Shown here: positions 8,822 through 17,697 of the stretch, one piece after another | How the letters are laid out: each line of letters begins with the position of its first letter | Position numbering within the stretch: position 1 is the stretch's first letter | Program-made: the position numbers and the translations under genes | The notes under the pieces: generated by a model | Database searches by the model: none | What the model saw: only the letters and a program-made list of their open reading frames with translations | Told to the model about the DNA's origin: nothing | Assembly (NCBI RefSeq): GCF_001719045.1 | Contig: NZ_CP015423.1 | Span: 2,378,001-2,442,000 of the forward strand | Length of the DNA: 64,000 nucleotides | Direction: 5' to 3' | DNA from: Paenibacillus polymyxa | GTDB lineage: Bacteria > Bacillota > Bacilli > Paenibacillales > Paenibacillaceae

Positions 8822-8925
8822 AAAAGTCTGACCTTTCTATTTGGGAATAAGGATAGGCATTAATTATAGCACGCGTAGCCACAGTTACCCAAGAGGGGCC
8901 CATATCAATTTTATAGTGGAAAATT

Positions 8926-10089
8926 TTATTTTTCGTAAAGACTTGCGTTCCCTTTATCCGCCTCATAGAGATGCGAACGTTTTTTAAAGAAACTATACAA
9001 ATGTGTAACGATTACTTTCAAGACAGCATACCCCGGAACCGCCAGTACAATTCCCACCACACCAAACAAATTGCCTGCGGTCAGAATAACGAAGATAATC
9101 GTGATCGGATGTACCCGAAGAGATTTGCCCATAATTTGTGGAGAAATTAATTTACCCTCAATGAGCTGTACGACTGTCCACACGATAACCATCTTGAGCA
9201 GCATAATCGGTGAGGTGACCAAGGCTACAATTAACGCAGGTGTAATGGCAATGACGGGACCTAAGTAGGGGACAACGCTCGTAAAGGATGCAATGACTGC
9301 AAGCGTCAGAGAGTAGTCTAATCCAATGATTAGGTAACCAATATACAACAGCGCCCCAATACAGAAGCTGACAATAATCTGCCCACGAATATAGGAACTG
9401 ACCTGATGATTCATCTCGGTCATAATGCGATCTGTTTCTTTACGAAACATAGGCGGGAGCATTTTCAGGATAAACTGTGGCAGCTTGTGTCCATCTTTTA
9501 GCAAGTAGAACAGAATAAATGGAACCGTGGCAATCGCAAGTACCGTTTCTGTAACCACGCCCAAAAAGCTGCCCACACCCGTCCATGCATTATTAATAAA
9601 GCTAGATAACTTTTCAGAAGCTTTGGAGGCCAGCTCAGATGGATTAATTTGAATGGTGTTCTGGAACTGGTTTACAAAATCGCTGCCGATCAGTTTCTCG
9701 AATTGTCGTTGTACTTGCTCGCTATAGGCAGGGAAATTCTGGATAAGCCCCTGTATTTGATCGCGGATTACAGGTACCACAGATGTAACCACAATCGCAA
9801 TAACCCCTATAATAAGCAAAAACAGTACAACAATGGAGTATATTCGTTTCACCTTGTTACGCTCCAGTACATCAACCAACGGGTTGAACAGATAGTACAA
9901 CACGCCGGATAAAATGACGGGGAGAATTATCGTTTTTAACAGCACCATGACAGGTGTGAATATGTATGAAATTTTGGTAAGCACCAAGATATTCAAGCCG
10001 ATCAGCAGCAGTACCAGCAGGAATAACACAAACTTGTTGTTCAGAAAAAACTTCTTGAATCGGTCTTTCCATGCCGGAGTTATTTCCAC
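8926..10089 (-). CDS. AI-2E family transporter (YueF/YtvI-type permease)
   Basis: 387 residues with the family's arrangement of two N-terminal hydrophobic helices, a soluble middle segment and about six further C-terminal helices. The C-terminal motif [19 protein letters not shown] is typical. Members have been linked to autoinducer-2 export or to Na+(Li+)/H+ antiport, so the substrate is open. The start is GTG 10089 with AAGGGGA about 7 nt upstream. No partner gene is adjacent. Confidence 0.85.
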   Translation of the reverse strand: MEITPAWKDRFKKFFLNNKFVLFLLVLLLIGLNILVLTKISYIFTPVMVLLKTIILPVILSGVLYYLFNPLVDVLERNKVKRIYSIVVLFLLIIGVIAIVVTSVVPVIRDQIQGLIQNFPAYSEQVQRQFEKLIGSDFVNQFQNTIQINPSELASKASEKLSSFINNAWTGVGSFLGVVTETVLAIATVPFILFYLLKDGHKLPQFILKMLPPMFRKETDRIMTEMNHQVSSYIRGQIIVSFCIGALLYIGYLIIGLDYSLTLAVIASFTSVVPYLGPVIAITPALIVALVTSPIMLLKMVIVWTVVQLIEGKLISPQIMGKSLRVHPITIIFVILTAGNLFGVVGIVLAVPGYAVLKVIVTHLYSFFKKRSHLYEADKGNASLYEK

Positions 10090-10187
10090 ACCACATTCCC
10101 CTTCTCTTTATACAAATGAGTAGACGTTCTTCATAGATACGATATATTTTTGGAACAAAATATACAAGGTTATACCCAAATAAACAC

Positions 10188-10233
10188 AAAAGCAAACAAA
10201 GTTGTACGTCATCGTACGAACTTCGCTTGCTTT
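10188..10233 (-). terminator. Hairpin downstream of the LCP gene
   Basis: AAAGCAA/TTGCTTT arms surround an inner AAGTT-TACG/CGTA-AACTT stem just after the stop at 10240. The U-tract on the minus strand is short, so this is a moderate terminator call. Confidence 0.55.
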
Positions 10234-10239
10234 CGAGGG

Positions 10240-11253
10240 TTATGGAGTATCATTTATCGTGGTTGCAGCATCCACCGTCGTGGTCACAGGTTTGTTCTCC
10301 TGTTCAAAAAGATTCTGTATGAAGCGCTTGAGCTTTCTTTCGTCTACACCCAACACCTGCGCACCCTTAATGGTTTCCCCGCGCACCAATTCATTCGGCG
10401 GGATTTGCTGCTTCGCTACTGTTGTTGCATCGATATTAAAGCCCAATGAAGCCAATTGCAGCATTTCCGTAGTGCTGAGATTCGTTTCAATATAAGGAGA
10501 AATGCTATTTAGAATACTCGGCAGTTTAATTAGAGATGAGGTTGACTGAATTTTACCGCCAAGCTCGGTAATAAATTTGCGTTGCCGCTCCGTACGCGTA
10601 AAATCGGAAGTCGCATCATGTCGGAAGCGTACATATTGCAAGGCTGTTTTACCGTCCATGTGCTGCATTCCCTTTTTCAAATCAATATCAAACTGGTGTT
10701 TATCTGCCTTGGAGGTATAGTGCATATCTTTTTCGACATCCAGGTCAATACCACCCACAGAATCCACCAGCGCAATAAAGCCATTAAAATCAGTATATAC
10801 ATAATATTGAATCGGTATGCCCAGCAGGTCGCTCACGGTCTGTCTGGTCAAATCCGGTCCACCGTAGGAAAAAGCAGCATTCAATCGACTTTGCCCATGA
10901 CCTGGGATATTGACGTACGTATCACGAAGAATCGACATAAGTGTAGCCTTTTTCGTAACCGGATCAATAGAAGCAACCATAACGGAGTCAGAACGCCCTG
11001 AATCCTCTCCACGGGAGTCGCCGCCTAGCAGCAGAATATTCACTCTTTCTGTCCCATCCCATTCCGGTGGGAGCGATACCTCTACAGGTTGTACATTGGT
11101 TTGAGTTTGTGCCTGCGGTTTGAATTTCGAATCCTGTCCGGAAGCAACCGAAATTTGATTCGTAAAATGATATATAGAATACGTATAATAACCGCCCACT
11201 AAAAGAACCGCTGCAGTCACAGAAATGCCTAACCATTTTAAAAATTTTCGCAT
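10240..11253 (-). CDS. LytR-CpsA-Psr (LCP) family cell-wall polymer ligase
   Basis: 337 residues. An N-terminal membrane anchor (residues about 8-28) is followed by the extracellular LCP domain with the conserved blocks ILLLGGDSRGEDSGRSDSVMVA, SILRDTYVNIPGHG and LQYVRFRHDATSDFTRTERQ. LCP enzymes (TagT/U/V) transfer undecaprenyl-linked wall polymers such as teichoic acids onto peptidoglycan. The arginines and aspartates that contact pyrophosphate lipid are visible in these blocks. GAGGT precedes ATG 11253. The C-terminal tail is Thr-rich. Confidence 0.92.
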   Translation of the reverse strand: MRKFLKWLGISVTAAVLLVGGYYTYSIYHFTNQISVASGQDSKFKPQAQTQTNVQPVEVSLPPEWDGTERVNILLLGGDSRGEDSGRSDSVMVASIDPVTKKATLMSILRDTYVNIPGHGQSRLNAAFSYGGPDLTRQTVSDLLGIPIQYYVYTDFNGFIALVDSVGGIDLDVEKDMHYTSKADKHQFDIDLKKGMQHMDGKTALQYVRFRHDATSDFTRTERQRKFITELGGKIQSTSSLIKLPSILNSISPYIETNLSTTEMLQLASLGFNIDATTVAKQQIPPNELVRGETIKGAQVLGVDERKLKRFIQNLFEQENKPVTTTVDAATTINDTP

Positions 11254-11344
11254 ATTTTCGGGTAACCTCGCTTTTATTCATCATCGTTCGGCTTTTAAAA
11301 GCATACCCTTCCTGCAAGTTATCTGTCAATTCGTGTCGTCTGTT

Positions 11345-12247
11345 CTAGTGGTCATCCTCATACCATGGATTCAAATGGACAAGCACCTCATAAACCCGCG
11401 GTTCCCGCTTCATAACAGCCCCCTTAATCAGCCGGATAATATCGTGTCCCTGCTGAATCGTCAAAGAGGCATCCACTGAAGCGCGGATATCCACGATGAT
11501 ATAATGGCCGTGCTCACGGGCACGGATACGGTCAATACGTTGAACCTCGGCTACACTCAGTGCGGCTGCGGCGTAGCTTTCAATTTCCTCCGTTGCAATC
11601 GCTTTTTCCATAAGTACATCTATGGATTCACGGCCCATTTCCCACGCCAATTTCAGAACTAGCAATGCCACTACGAATCCCGCAATAGGGTCGCCGTAAG
11701 ATAAGATTGAAATGCTCCAGTGCTCCCCAATTAGCCCTAAGCCGATACCCAGTACAGCAGCCCCAGAGGCGTACACATCAGCGAGATGATCTTTTGCCGT
11801 TGCAATAAGACCCTGACTATTGGCCGCTCTCCCGATACGAATCGTGTAAATATACAGCCATAGTTTCCAGAGCAAAGAAATAATGGCGGCCACCAATGCC
11901 AGTATATGCTCCTGTGGCATCGGTTCGAACAGTGCTGCAATGGAATGATAGCCGATAAATATGCCCGCTCCAAACAATATGACCGCCACCACGCTTGCAC
12001 CGATCACTTCTGCTTTGCCGTGACCATAAGGATGATCCTCATCCGGCGGCTGGCTGGATATGCGCATCGCTCCCAGTGCCGTCGCAGAGGCAATCACATC
12101 TCCGGCATTATGCACACCATCGGCTACCAGCACCTTACTGTTGAACATAAGTCCTGTAATAATCTTAATGCCGGTTAATAGGATGTTGCTAATCAGGCTG
12201 ATCCATGCTGAGACCATGGCGCGCTTGCCCATATCCTGTTCCTGCAT
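11345..12247 (-). CDS. Cation diffusion facilitator (CDF) family metal efflux protein
   Basis: 300 residues beginning MQEQDMGKRAMVSAWISL. About six membrane segments are visible, with ADGVHNAGDVIAS in the second (metal-site Asp/His) and the paired site AKDHLADVYAS in the fifth. A cytoplasmic C-terminal domain follows, with the EVLVHLNP motif and a His-bearing end. CDF proteins exchange Zn2+, Mn2+ or Fe2+ for protons; the specificity is not assigned. A TTG at 12265 would add six residues, but GGAGGGG directly precedes the ATG at 12247, which is preferred. Confidence 0.9.
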   Translation of the reverse strand: MQEQDMGKRAMVSAWISLISNILLTGIKIITGLMFNSKVLVADGVHNAGDVIASATALGAMRISSQPPDEDHPYGHGKAEVIGASVVAVILFGAGIFIGYHSIAALFEPMPQEHILALVAAIISLLWKLWLYIYTIRIGRAANSQGLIATAKDHLADVYASGAAVLGIGLGLIGEHWSISILSYGDPIAGFVVALLVLKLAWEMGRESIDVLMEKAIATEEIESYAAAALSVAEVQRIDRIRAREHGHYIIVDIRASVDASLTIQQGHDIIRLIKGAVMKREPRVYEVLVHLNPWYEDDH

Positions 12248-12375
12248 GATGTATAACCCCTCCAAATTTATCTTTTGAAAAATGTAACCTAAACGCTAAT
12301 CGTATATTTCAAGGTAGCTCCGCTACTCATGTCATCTTATGGTGCCGCTCCTTCAGCGGTATGGATGAAGATTAC

Positions 12376-12410
12376 AATAGCCCCGGAAGATGAGCCTCCC
12401 CGGGGCTATT
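12376..12410. terminator. GC-rich hairpin downstream of the DEAD-box helicase gene
   Basis: An 11-bp perfect stem AATAGCCCCGG/CCGGGGCTATT lies 46 bp beyond the helicase stop. It has no clear T run on the minus strand, so it may be a weak terminator or a 3'-end stabiliser. Confidence 0.5.
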
Positions 12411-12455
12411 ATGATAACCATAGTGGAGCATTCTATGAGAATACTCCTGTTTTAA

Positions 12456-14105
12456 CTATCTGGACCGTCCGCGACGGCCTCCTTGTCCTTGACCACCACG
12501 CGGGCCGCCTTTGGCTTGTCCACCGCGGCCACCTTGGCCTCCGCGTGCGGAACCGCCGCTACTGCGGTCATACCCGCCACGCTCGCTGCTTTGTCCTGTC
12601 GAGCGGCCTTGGCCTCCGCGTGCAGAACCACCGCTGCTGCGGTCATATCCGCCACGCTCGCTGCTTTGTCCTGCCGAGCGGCCCTGACCTCCGCGTGCAG
12701 AACCACCGCTGCTGCGGTCATATCCGCTGCGCTCGCTGCTTTGTCCTGCCGAGCGGCCCTGACCTCCGCGTGCGGAACCGCCGCTACTGCGGTCATACCC
12801 GCCACGCTCGCTACTGCCGCGGCTAGAGCGACGTTCGCCGCCTGTGGCATCACGACGGCCCGCCTGTTCGCGGCCGCTGCCCCGGCGCCCACCGCCGGAG
12901 TCGTTGCCGCCGTAGGAACGGCGGTCGTTTCTGCCCGAGCGGCGTTCTCGACCCTGCCGATCAGCCGTATCGGAAGCAGGTCTACGCTGTCCGCCGCCCT
13001 CACTGCTGGTGAATGTGACACCAGCAACTCTTTGGATGTTCCGAAGCTCTGGAACATCCCTTGGCGTAGCGAGCGTCACCGCCACGCCTTTGCCTCCGGC
13101 ACGGCCGGTACGCCCGATGCGGTGGATGTAGCTTTCGGCATCCTGCGGCATGTCATAGTTAAAGACATGCGTGACGCCTTCTACATCCAAGCCGCGTGCA
13201 GCTACATCAGTCGCTACGAGCAATTGGAGTTTCGCTTCCCGGAACGCCTTCATCACTTGCTCCCGCTTGTTCTGGGACAAATCCCCGTGAAGCTCACCGC
13301 TCTCAAAGCCCATCTCTTGCAGCTCTTCGTTCAGTTTGGCAGCCCGGCGCTTCGTACGGCAGAAAATAACAGCCAAGTACGGACGATCCGTATTCAGCAT
13401 ATCTACCAATGCCTGTTGCTTACCACGGTCTGTTGTTTGCACAACGACCTGACGGATTTGGCTAACCGGAACGGAAGAAGCGGATTTCACTTTGACATCT
13501 ACGGGTTCGTTCATATAGACACGAGCCAGCTTGCGAATACCGGCTGGCATCGTAGCGGAAAACAGCATCGTCTGTCTCCGGTAAGGAACCTCCTGAAGAA
13601 TCGTCTCCACATCGTTCAAAAAGCCCATGTGTAACATTTGGTCAGCTTCGTCCAGAACCAGCATTTTAATGCCACCCAGATCCAGCGTGCCACGTCTCAG
13701 GTGATCCAGCAGTCGCCCAGGTGTACCAATAATCAGTTGTGCGCCGCCTTTCAGTTTACGGAGCTGACGCTCTACGTCCTGTCCTCCATATACAGCCAGT
13801 AATGACAGGTTCGGCTCCGTAGCAGCCAAGCATTTTGCTTCCTCCGTAATCTGGAGCGCCAGTTCACGCGTAGGTGCAATCACGAGCGCCTGTGGGTGTC
13901 GCTTATCCAAATTCAGCTTTTGTAGAATCGGCAGTAAAAACGCAAGCGTCTTCCCTGTTCCCGTATGTGCCTCGGCGATAACATCCTGACCTTCCATCAA
14001 CAGTGGAATCGACTCCTGCTGTACAGGAGTTGGGGATGAAATTCCCTGTTCTTTCAAGGCTTCTACCCAATGCTGCTCTACGCCTAATGCTGCAAAATTC
14101 TTCAA
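12456..14105 (-). CDS. DEAD-box ATP-dependent RNA helicase with repetitive RGG-rich tail
   Basis: About 549 residues. The Q-motif precedes AHTGTGKT (residues 46-53), then come VLDEADQML, SAT and HRIGRTGRAG, giving both RecA-like domains of a cold-shock/ribosome-assembly type helicase (CshA/DeaD group). After about residue 375 the protein becomes a low-complexity Gly/Arg/Ser/Gln tail containing an almost perfect 25-residue tandem repeat. Such RGG tails bind RNA and can drive condensation. The upstream TTG at 14135 lacks a ribosome site; TTG 14105 (MKNFAALG) follows AAGGGA by 12 nt and matches family N-termini, so the start is tentative. Long antisense ORFs over the tail are by-products of the repeat. 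Confidence 0.9.
   Translation of the reverse strand: MKNFAALGVEQHWVEALKEQGISSPTPVQQESIPLLMEGQDVIAEAHTGTGKTLAFLLPILQKLNLDKRHPQALVIAPTRELALQITEEAKCLAATEPNLSLLAVYGGQDVERQLRKLKGGAQLIIGTPGRLLDHLRRGTLDLGGIKMLVLDEADQMLHMGFLNDVETILQEVPYRRQTMLFSATMPAGIRKLARVYMNEPVDVKVKSASSVPVSQIRQVVVQTTDRGKQQALVDMLNTDRPYLAVIFCRTKRRAAKLNEELQEMGFESGELHGDLSQNKREQVMKAFREAKLQLLVATDVAARGLDVEGVTHVFNYDMPQDAESYIHRIGRTGRAGGKGVAVTLATPRDVPELRNIQRVAGVTFTSSEGGGQRRPASDTADRQGRERRSGRNDRRSYGGNDSGGGRRGSGREQAGRRDATGGERRSSRGSSERGGYDRSSGGSARGGQGRSAGQSSERSGYDRSSGGSARGGQGRSAGQSSERGGYDRSSGGSARGGQGRSTGQSSERGGYDRSSGGSARGGQGGRGGQAKGGPRGGQGQGGRRGRSR
12531..12815 (-). repeat. 75-bp tandem repeats coding the helicase RGG tail
   Basis: Three full and one 60-bp partial copy of a 75-bp unit encode SSERGGYDRSSGGSARGGQG plus RSAGQ. 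Differences between units are few and mostly synonymous, which points to recent expansion or gene conversion. Confidence 0.85.
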
Positions 14106-14469
14106 GTGGTATTCACTTCCCTTATCTGTATTCAATATGTGTCACGTAAAATAGGTTCATGTGCCATATGACATCTATCGTTCCATAGTTCAGAATTCCC
14201 ATTTTTGTATCGGTTCTCATTCTACCCTTTTCAGGAAGGGAGCTTATCCGTTATCGTTGAATCTGTTCATGTAACCAACATACGGCCGCCATGCGGCTCA
14301 GGCCCGTTCCATGTATGACTTTCCTAGTATACGCGAAGTTGAACTGGTTTCCAAACGATTTTAATGAACAGTACCACAGTCAATGTAAAAGGTGAATTCG
14401 ATCTTCATGTCATATATTATGGTATAAGAATTGGTAATTCCGTCATATAGCAAAGGGACAACGCCGGAA

Positions 14470-14766
14470 GTGTACATTCTTTTGTCCAATGACCCCATGT
14501 GCCAATCTTCTAATCATTGCGGCATGCTCGTTTCAATCCGTCAGGACGCTTATGAAAATATCGACCAAGCAATCGTCGAAGACGTTATGATGAAGCTGAG
14601 CCAGTGGTTAAAGGCACACAAGCTGCTACACAGCGCGCGTAACTTTTATGCTGGCAGTAAAGCACGTGCTATTATGGATATTGTTCCATTTATGCTCGAA
14701 CAGGATACCCCGGATATGAAGTATGTTTTTCAATCGTGGACTCCGTTCCCTTTACCACACACTTAA
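14470..14766 (+). CDS. Hypothetical protein (98 residues)
   Basis: Unrecognised. The frame is open from TTG 14431, but a TATAAG-like -10 element lies at about 14421-14426, and AAAGGGA precedes GTG 14470, which is preferred. The product has a Cys-containing N-terminal part (DPMCQSSNHCGML), then a helical stretch (VEDVMMKLSQWLKAHKLLHSAR) and a Pro-rich end. It precedes a well-expressed-looking unknown gene by 39 bp in the same direction and opens the accessory island. Confidence 0.5.
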   Translation: MYILLSNDPMCQSSNHCGMLVSIRQDAYENIDQAIVEDVMMKLSQWLKAHKLLHSARNFYAGSKARAIMDIVPFMLEQDTPDMKYVFQSWTPFPLPHT

Positions 14767-14805
14767 ACAATCCGCCATACCATTAACCCTAGGAGGCTGC
14801 AATTT

Positions 14806-15450
14806 ATGCAAATTCAAGTTCAAAAGGTTGAAAAAAAAGAGAACGAATATCTCATTCATTATCAAGCCGGGGGAGCGTTGCCGTTCGTTCCGCATGATAT
14901 TGTTCTGATCCATGACAAACAGTATTTTATAGGCACGATTTTGAAAGTAGAGCCGGAACAAGCCCTTGTACGTATCAATCCAGAATATGAAGACCAACTG
15001 GCAGGGTCCATTGGACTGGAACTGGCTTTCTCTCCAACCGTTTCTATTCAAGGTGCAGACAGCATTGTTGAAAAGCTCGGCTATTTTCCTCCCTTTCATT
15101 ATGACCGAATTACGGCTGCTAATATGACGAAAGACCAGATTACACTGACGATCGAGCTATCCTACGCTAGCGTGCTTGTCCCTAGATCACCGGATCTGGA
15201 GCCTTCGGCTGAGGCACCTGTAATCCCTGAAGCTCCAGCAAAAGACGTCCCACGCTATGCAGTGACTTTTACATTTCTGGAAACCAAAGAACATGTATTA
15301 ACTCCTGTAGAAACAGAAAACATCATCTTACAGCTTGATTTCCGCTATGAAGAAGCAGACATGGTCGTTGATATCGATGCCTTGTCGGGACTGTCAGGTA
15401 GCTTTCTGTGCAGAGGTATCCGCGCAGAGATTAAGGAACTGAATGAATAA
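14806..15450 (+). CDS. Hypothetical protein (214 residues)
   Basis: Unrecognised soluble protein with strong AGGAGG at ideal distance from ATG 14806. It looks beta-rich, and an Ala/Pro-rich linker (about residues 128-146, EPSAEAPVIPEAPAKDVPR) divides an N-terminal part (1-127) from a smaller C-terminal part. The stop overlaps the start of the next, broken, reading frame (ATGAATAA), suggesting translational coupling. Confidence 0.65.
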   Translation: MQIQVQKVEKKENEYLIHYQAGGALPFVPHDIVLIHDKQYFIGTILKVEPEQALVRINPEYEDQLAGSIGLELAFSPTVSIQGADSIVEKLGYFPPFHYDRITAANMTKDQITLTIELSYASVLVPRSPDLEPSAEAPVIPEAPAKDVPRYAVTFTFLETKEHVLTPVETENIILQLDFRYEEADMVVDIDALSGLSGSFLCRGIRAEIKELNE

Positions 15451-15700
15451 ACAGGAGGCTCGCGAGCTGCGGACCGGAAGAAGCTTTATCGAACTACAGA
15501 CATGAGAGTTGATCCGCAGTGATACATATATCTTAGTCAAGGGGGCCGCTTTTGCACTGCTTCGCGCACATAAAAGCATGCCTTTCGCACAACATGCTCT
15601 GAAGCAATTATTGCAGCATGAGGAATTCGGTGCATCTGCCAAACGGGAGCTGTCCACATCATCGACATCCAAAGGAGAATCACTCTACTTATGCGTGTAA
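15443..15700 (+). pseudogene. Small gene interrupted by an in-frame TGA
   Basis: Starting at ATG 15443 (AAGGA 5 nt upstream, overlapping the previous stop) the frame reads MNKQEARELRTGRSFIELQT, meets TGA at 15503-15505 and then continues open in the same frame for 64 codons (ELIRSDTYILVKGAAFALL...). Restoring CGA (Arg) would give one 85-residue, helix-rich protein. A restart at TTG 15509 could make the C-terminal 63 residues. No SECIS-like context or selenoprotein logic is visible, so a recent nonsense mutation is the simplest reading. Confidence 0.55.
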
Positions 15701-16320
15701 GAATATTTATATTCATATTGATTATCGGAATTATATGTGTGCCTGCCTATTTCATTATGAGTAGCTTTGGATTATTTCAAAATGAAAAGGTGCTTGTACA
15801 TTACAAGCTTGCCATTGAAATAAAGGATAAAAAGTATGATGCCTGGCCTTTAATCAGCAGCTATACCGCTATAGATAAAAAAGGAGACAATCGTCAGCTC
15901 TACTATCAGGCGAAGGGCTCGGGCATAGAGTATCTGTTTCAACTAGCCTACGGACACTATGAACTCCGACCCTCCAAGGAAAATCCTTTTCTTGACGGGG
16001 GAGTCCACTACACCATGGACCATCCTGAGTATGTGCGTGAGGAAAAGCAGTATGAGAATGCTAACGACTACACGGAATTAACCCATTATTACAATCAGCA
16101 GGAACAGATCATTTATACCTATAATCCCGAAGCCAAGCTCGATAAAACATACGTCCGTTCCATTATCACCGCTGGAATGACTCGCACAACCGGTAGATCA
16201 AGCCGTGCGGTAAAGGATGACTATATCAATATCAGCAAGCTGTTTAAGGATAAGCTGGGAGTGAATGTGAAGGTAGATGTGGATGAGAACAACAAAATCG
16301 TCACCTTATCTATGACATGA
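15691..16320 (+). CDS. Membrane-anchored hypothetical protein
   Basis: 209 residues: an N-terminal hydrophobic helix (about residues 4-24, IFIFILIIGIICVPAYFIM) with no lipobox, then an extracytoplasmic, Tyr/Lys-rich domain. The C-terminal 30 residues (LGVNVKVDVDENNKIVTLSM) look like a small beta hairpin. No family is recognised. AAGGAG lies 13 nt upstream of ATG 15691, and the gene overlaps the end of the broken frame before it by 10 bp. Confidence 0.65.
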   Translation: MRVRIFIFILIIGIICVPAYFIMSSFGLFQNEKVLVHYKLAIEIKDKKYDAWPLISSYTAIDKKGDNRQLYYQAKGSGIEYLFQLAYGHYELRPSKENPFLDGGVHYTMDHPEYVREEKQYENANDYTELTHYYNQQEQIIYTYNPEAKLDKTYVRSIITAGMTRTTGRSSRAVKDDYINISKLFKDKLGVNVKVDVDENNKIVTLSMT

Positions 16321-16639
16321 TCTCACAAATGATGCCCCACTAGCGATTAATGATGAATTTCTGGATGAAATCAATCATGTCGAGAACGCTTTGTTGATTG
16401 GTGCAGATGCGGGCGACAATTTCTACGTTCTGATATGTAATGAATACACCCCGTATGTGTACTACTGGGACCGCACACATCTTCATGCTTATGATGACAA
16501 ACTGAACTATGATATTGCAGAGCAGGACCAATGTGGACATTTGTATCTGGTGGCAACAGACTTTACAACGTTTTTTAACCAGGTAATTGAACGACTCAAC
16601 GAGCAGAGAGGGAGGCCTACTGATGACAGAAATACATAA
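16316..16639 (+). pseudogene. SUKH (SMI1/KNR4)-like protein fragment lacking its N-terminus
   Basis: The open frame from 16316 to 16639 encodes about 107 residues without a conventional start before the TTG codons at 16388/16391. The protein-like sequence (LLIGADAGDNFYVLICNEYTPYVYYWDRTHLHAYD) begins well before that and resembles the second half of SMI1/KNR4 immunity proteins. The N-terminal PPSY-type motif is absent because the preceding gene ends there. It is probably a 5'-truncated remnant; its stop overlaps the next gene by 17 bp. Confidence 0.5.
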
Positions 16640-17183
16640 TCCTAAATGTGGACCGGCTTATTTGGAAGGTTGGGTTGTACCCGAAAACCCGGAGGCATGG
16701 GTCGAGCAGGAGTGGACAGGTAAGCTCTGTTCACAGGCCGGACATACGAAATTCCACATTTTTTATTATGGAGAGCTTATGGACGAGCTAATCGCTGTAA
16801 CTGAATTTGCACCCCAGCTCATTATTGCAGAAGATGCAGTCACAGGTGAACAGATCGTGATTTTTGACGGAACCCGCCATGGTTACGATGCTCTGCTATG
16901 CGAAGTGTATACCAAGGAACAGCAGAACAATCGCACTCCCCTGCTGCCCTATCTGGACGAAGATGGTGAAGATACTTTCGAGGTAAGCTTGACCGCTTTT
17001 TATAATGTGGATTGGGATGACGAGTTTGCAGACGATGTGGATGAGAATGGACAGTTAGAGCTGATCAACGGCGAACGATGCGATTTTGAAGATGTGAAGC
17101 GGAACGGCTATGATGCGATCAGCATTACGATTACCAGCGCTAAAGGTCTAAAAACAGAGATCATTCAGGAAGAGCTGGCCTGA
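16623..17183 (+). CDS. Hypothetical acidic protein (immunity-island member)
   Basis: 186 residues, strongly acidic in its second half (DWDDEFADDVDENGQ). ATG 16623 is preceded by GGGAGG at good spacing; the longer frame from 16587 has no ribosome site. No family is recognised with confidence. The motif LIIAEDAVTGEQIVIFDGTRHGYDALLCE and the downstream repeat-like RNGYDAISI suggest a small beta-sandwich. It sits 2 bp before the Imm26-like gene, so the two are probably co-translated. An immunity role is inferred from context only. Confidence 0.65.
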   Translation: MTEIHNPKCGPAYLEGWVVPENPEAWVEQEWTGKLCSQAGHTKFHIFYYGELMDELIAVTEFAPQLIIAEDAVTGEQIVIFDGTRHGYDALLCEVYTKEQQNNRTPLLPYLDEDGEDTFEVSLTAFYNVDWDDEFADDVDENGQLELINGERCDFEDVKRNGYDAISITITSAKGLKTEIIQEELA

Positions 17184-17185
17184 CG

Positions 17186-17629
17186 ATGGTGTTCAAAAGA
17201 ATCAAACATCGGGAAGGCGATATTTTTGTTATTCCCACGCATGACGGCCGATTTGCGGTATGTCAGGTGATCTGCGCACTGTATGGTAGATTCAAAAAAG
17301 AGTTCTCCTTCGGGGTTCTATCCATAGGCCAGAATCAAGCGTACGAGGGAGAAACGACATATCTTCCGTTCACTAGTTATCGCGGCCGATTTGAAGTTAT
17401 ATTCACCGCCACCCAAAATCTGACGAAAGGAGTATGGCCCATTATCGATCATCGCCCTCTTTCCGAGGAACAACAGCAGCTAAAATATTTTAATTGCGCG
17501 GGCCATCTATACTGTGGGGATGAATATATACGCAATCTGGAACTGGAAGAATATAATCAATATACGGTAATGGGCGTGGCTGGATATGAGTTGGTACAGC
17601 AATATTTAGCCCAATATGAAGACCATTAG
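17186..17629 (+). CDS. Imm26-like immunity protein
   Basis: 147 residues. The opening REGDIFVIPTHDGRFAVCQVI matches the immunity protein 26 family, whose members start with a GD-F-IP block followed by a barrel-like strand; the family is found beside polymorphic (contact-dependent or secreted) toxins. No toxin gene is adjacent here. The gene follows the preceding unknown gene by 2 bp and is followed by a terminator. Confidence 0.65.
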   Translation: MVFKRIKHREGDIFVIPTHDGRFAVCQVICALYGRFKKEFSFGVLSIGQNQAYEGETTYLPFTSYRGRFEVIFTATQNLTKGVWPIIDHRPLSEEQQQLKYFNCAGHLYCGDEYIRNLELEEYNQYTVMGVAGYELVQQYLAQYEDH

Positions 17630-17652
17630 CAGAAGAATAGCAGCGCAGCGCT

Positions 17653-17690
17653 AATAACCACCTTGAAGTTTGAATGCCAAGGTGGTTATT
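17653..17690. terminator. Bidirectional terminator between convergent immunity genes
   Basis: A perfect 13-bp stem AATAACCACCTTG/CAAGGTGGTTATT with a 12-nt loop lies between the plus-strand Imm26-like gene and the minus-strand SUKH gene. Confidence 0.75.
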
Positions 17691-17697
17691 TGACCTG

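Noticed and set aside
12531..12815. 75-bp repeats as a possible CRISPR array
   Set aside because: The units are contiguous with no unique spacers and encode the helicase tail in frame.
12452..13057. 201-codon minus-strand ORF in another frame of the helicase tail
   Set aside because: Low-complexity Ala/Val shadow of the same repeats.
12483..13634. 383-codon plus-strand ORF over the helicase tail
   Set aside because: It is the Ala/Thr-rich antisense reading of GC-rich RGG repeats, with no ribosome site; the minus-strand helicase explains the region.
15503..15505. TGA as selenocysteine codon
   Set aside because: No SECIS-like hairpin was seen directly downstream, and the protein is not a redox family.
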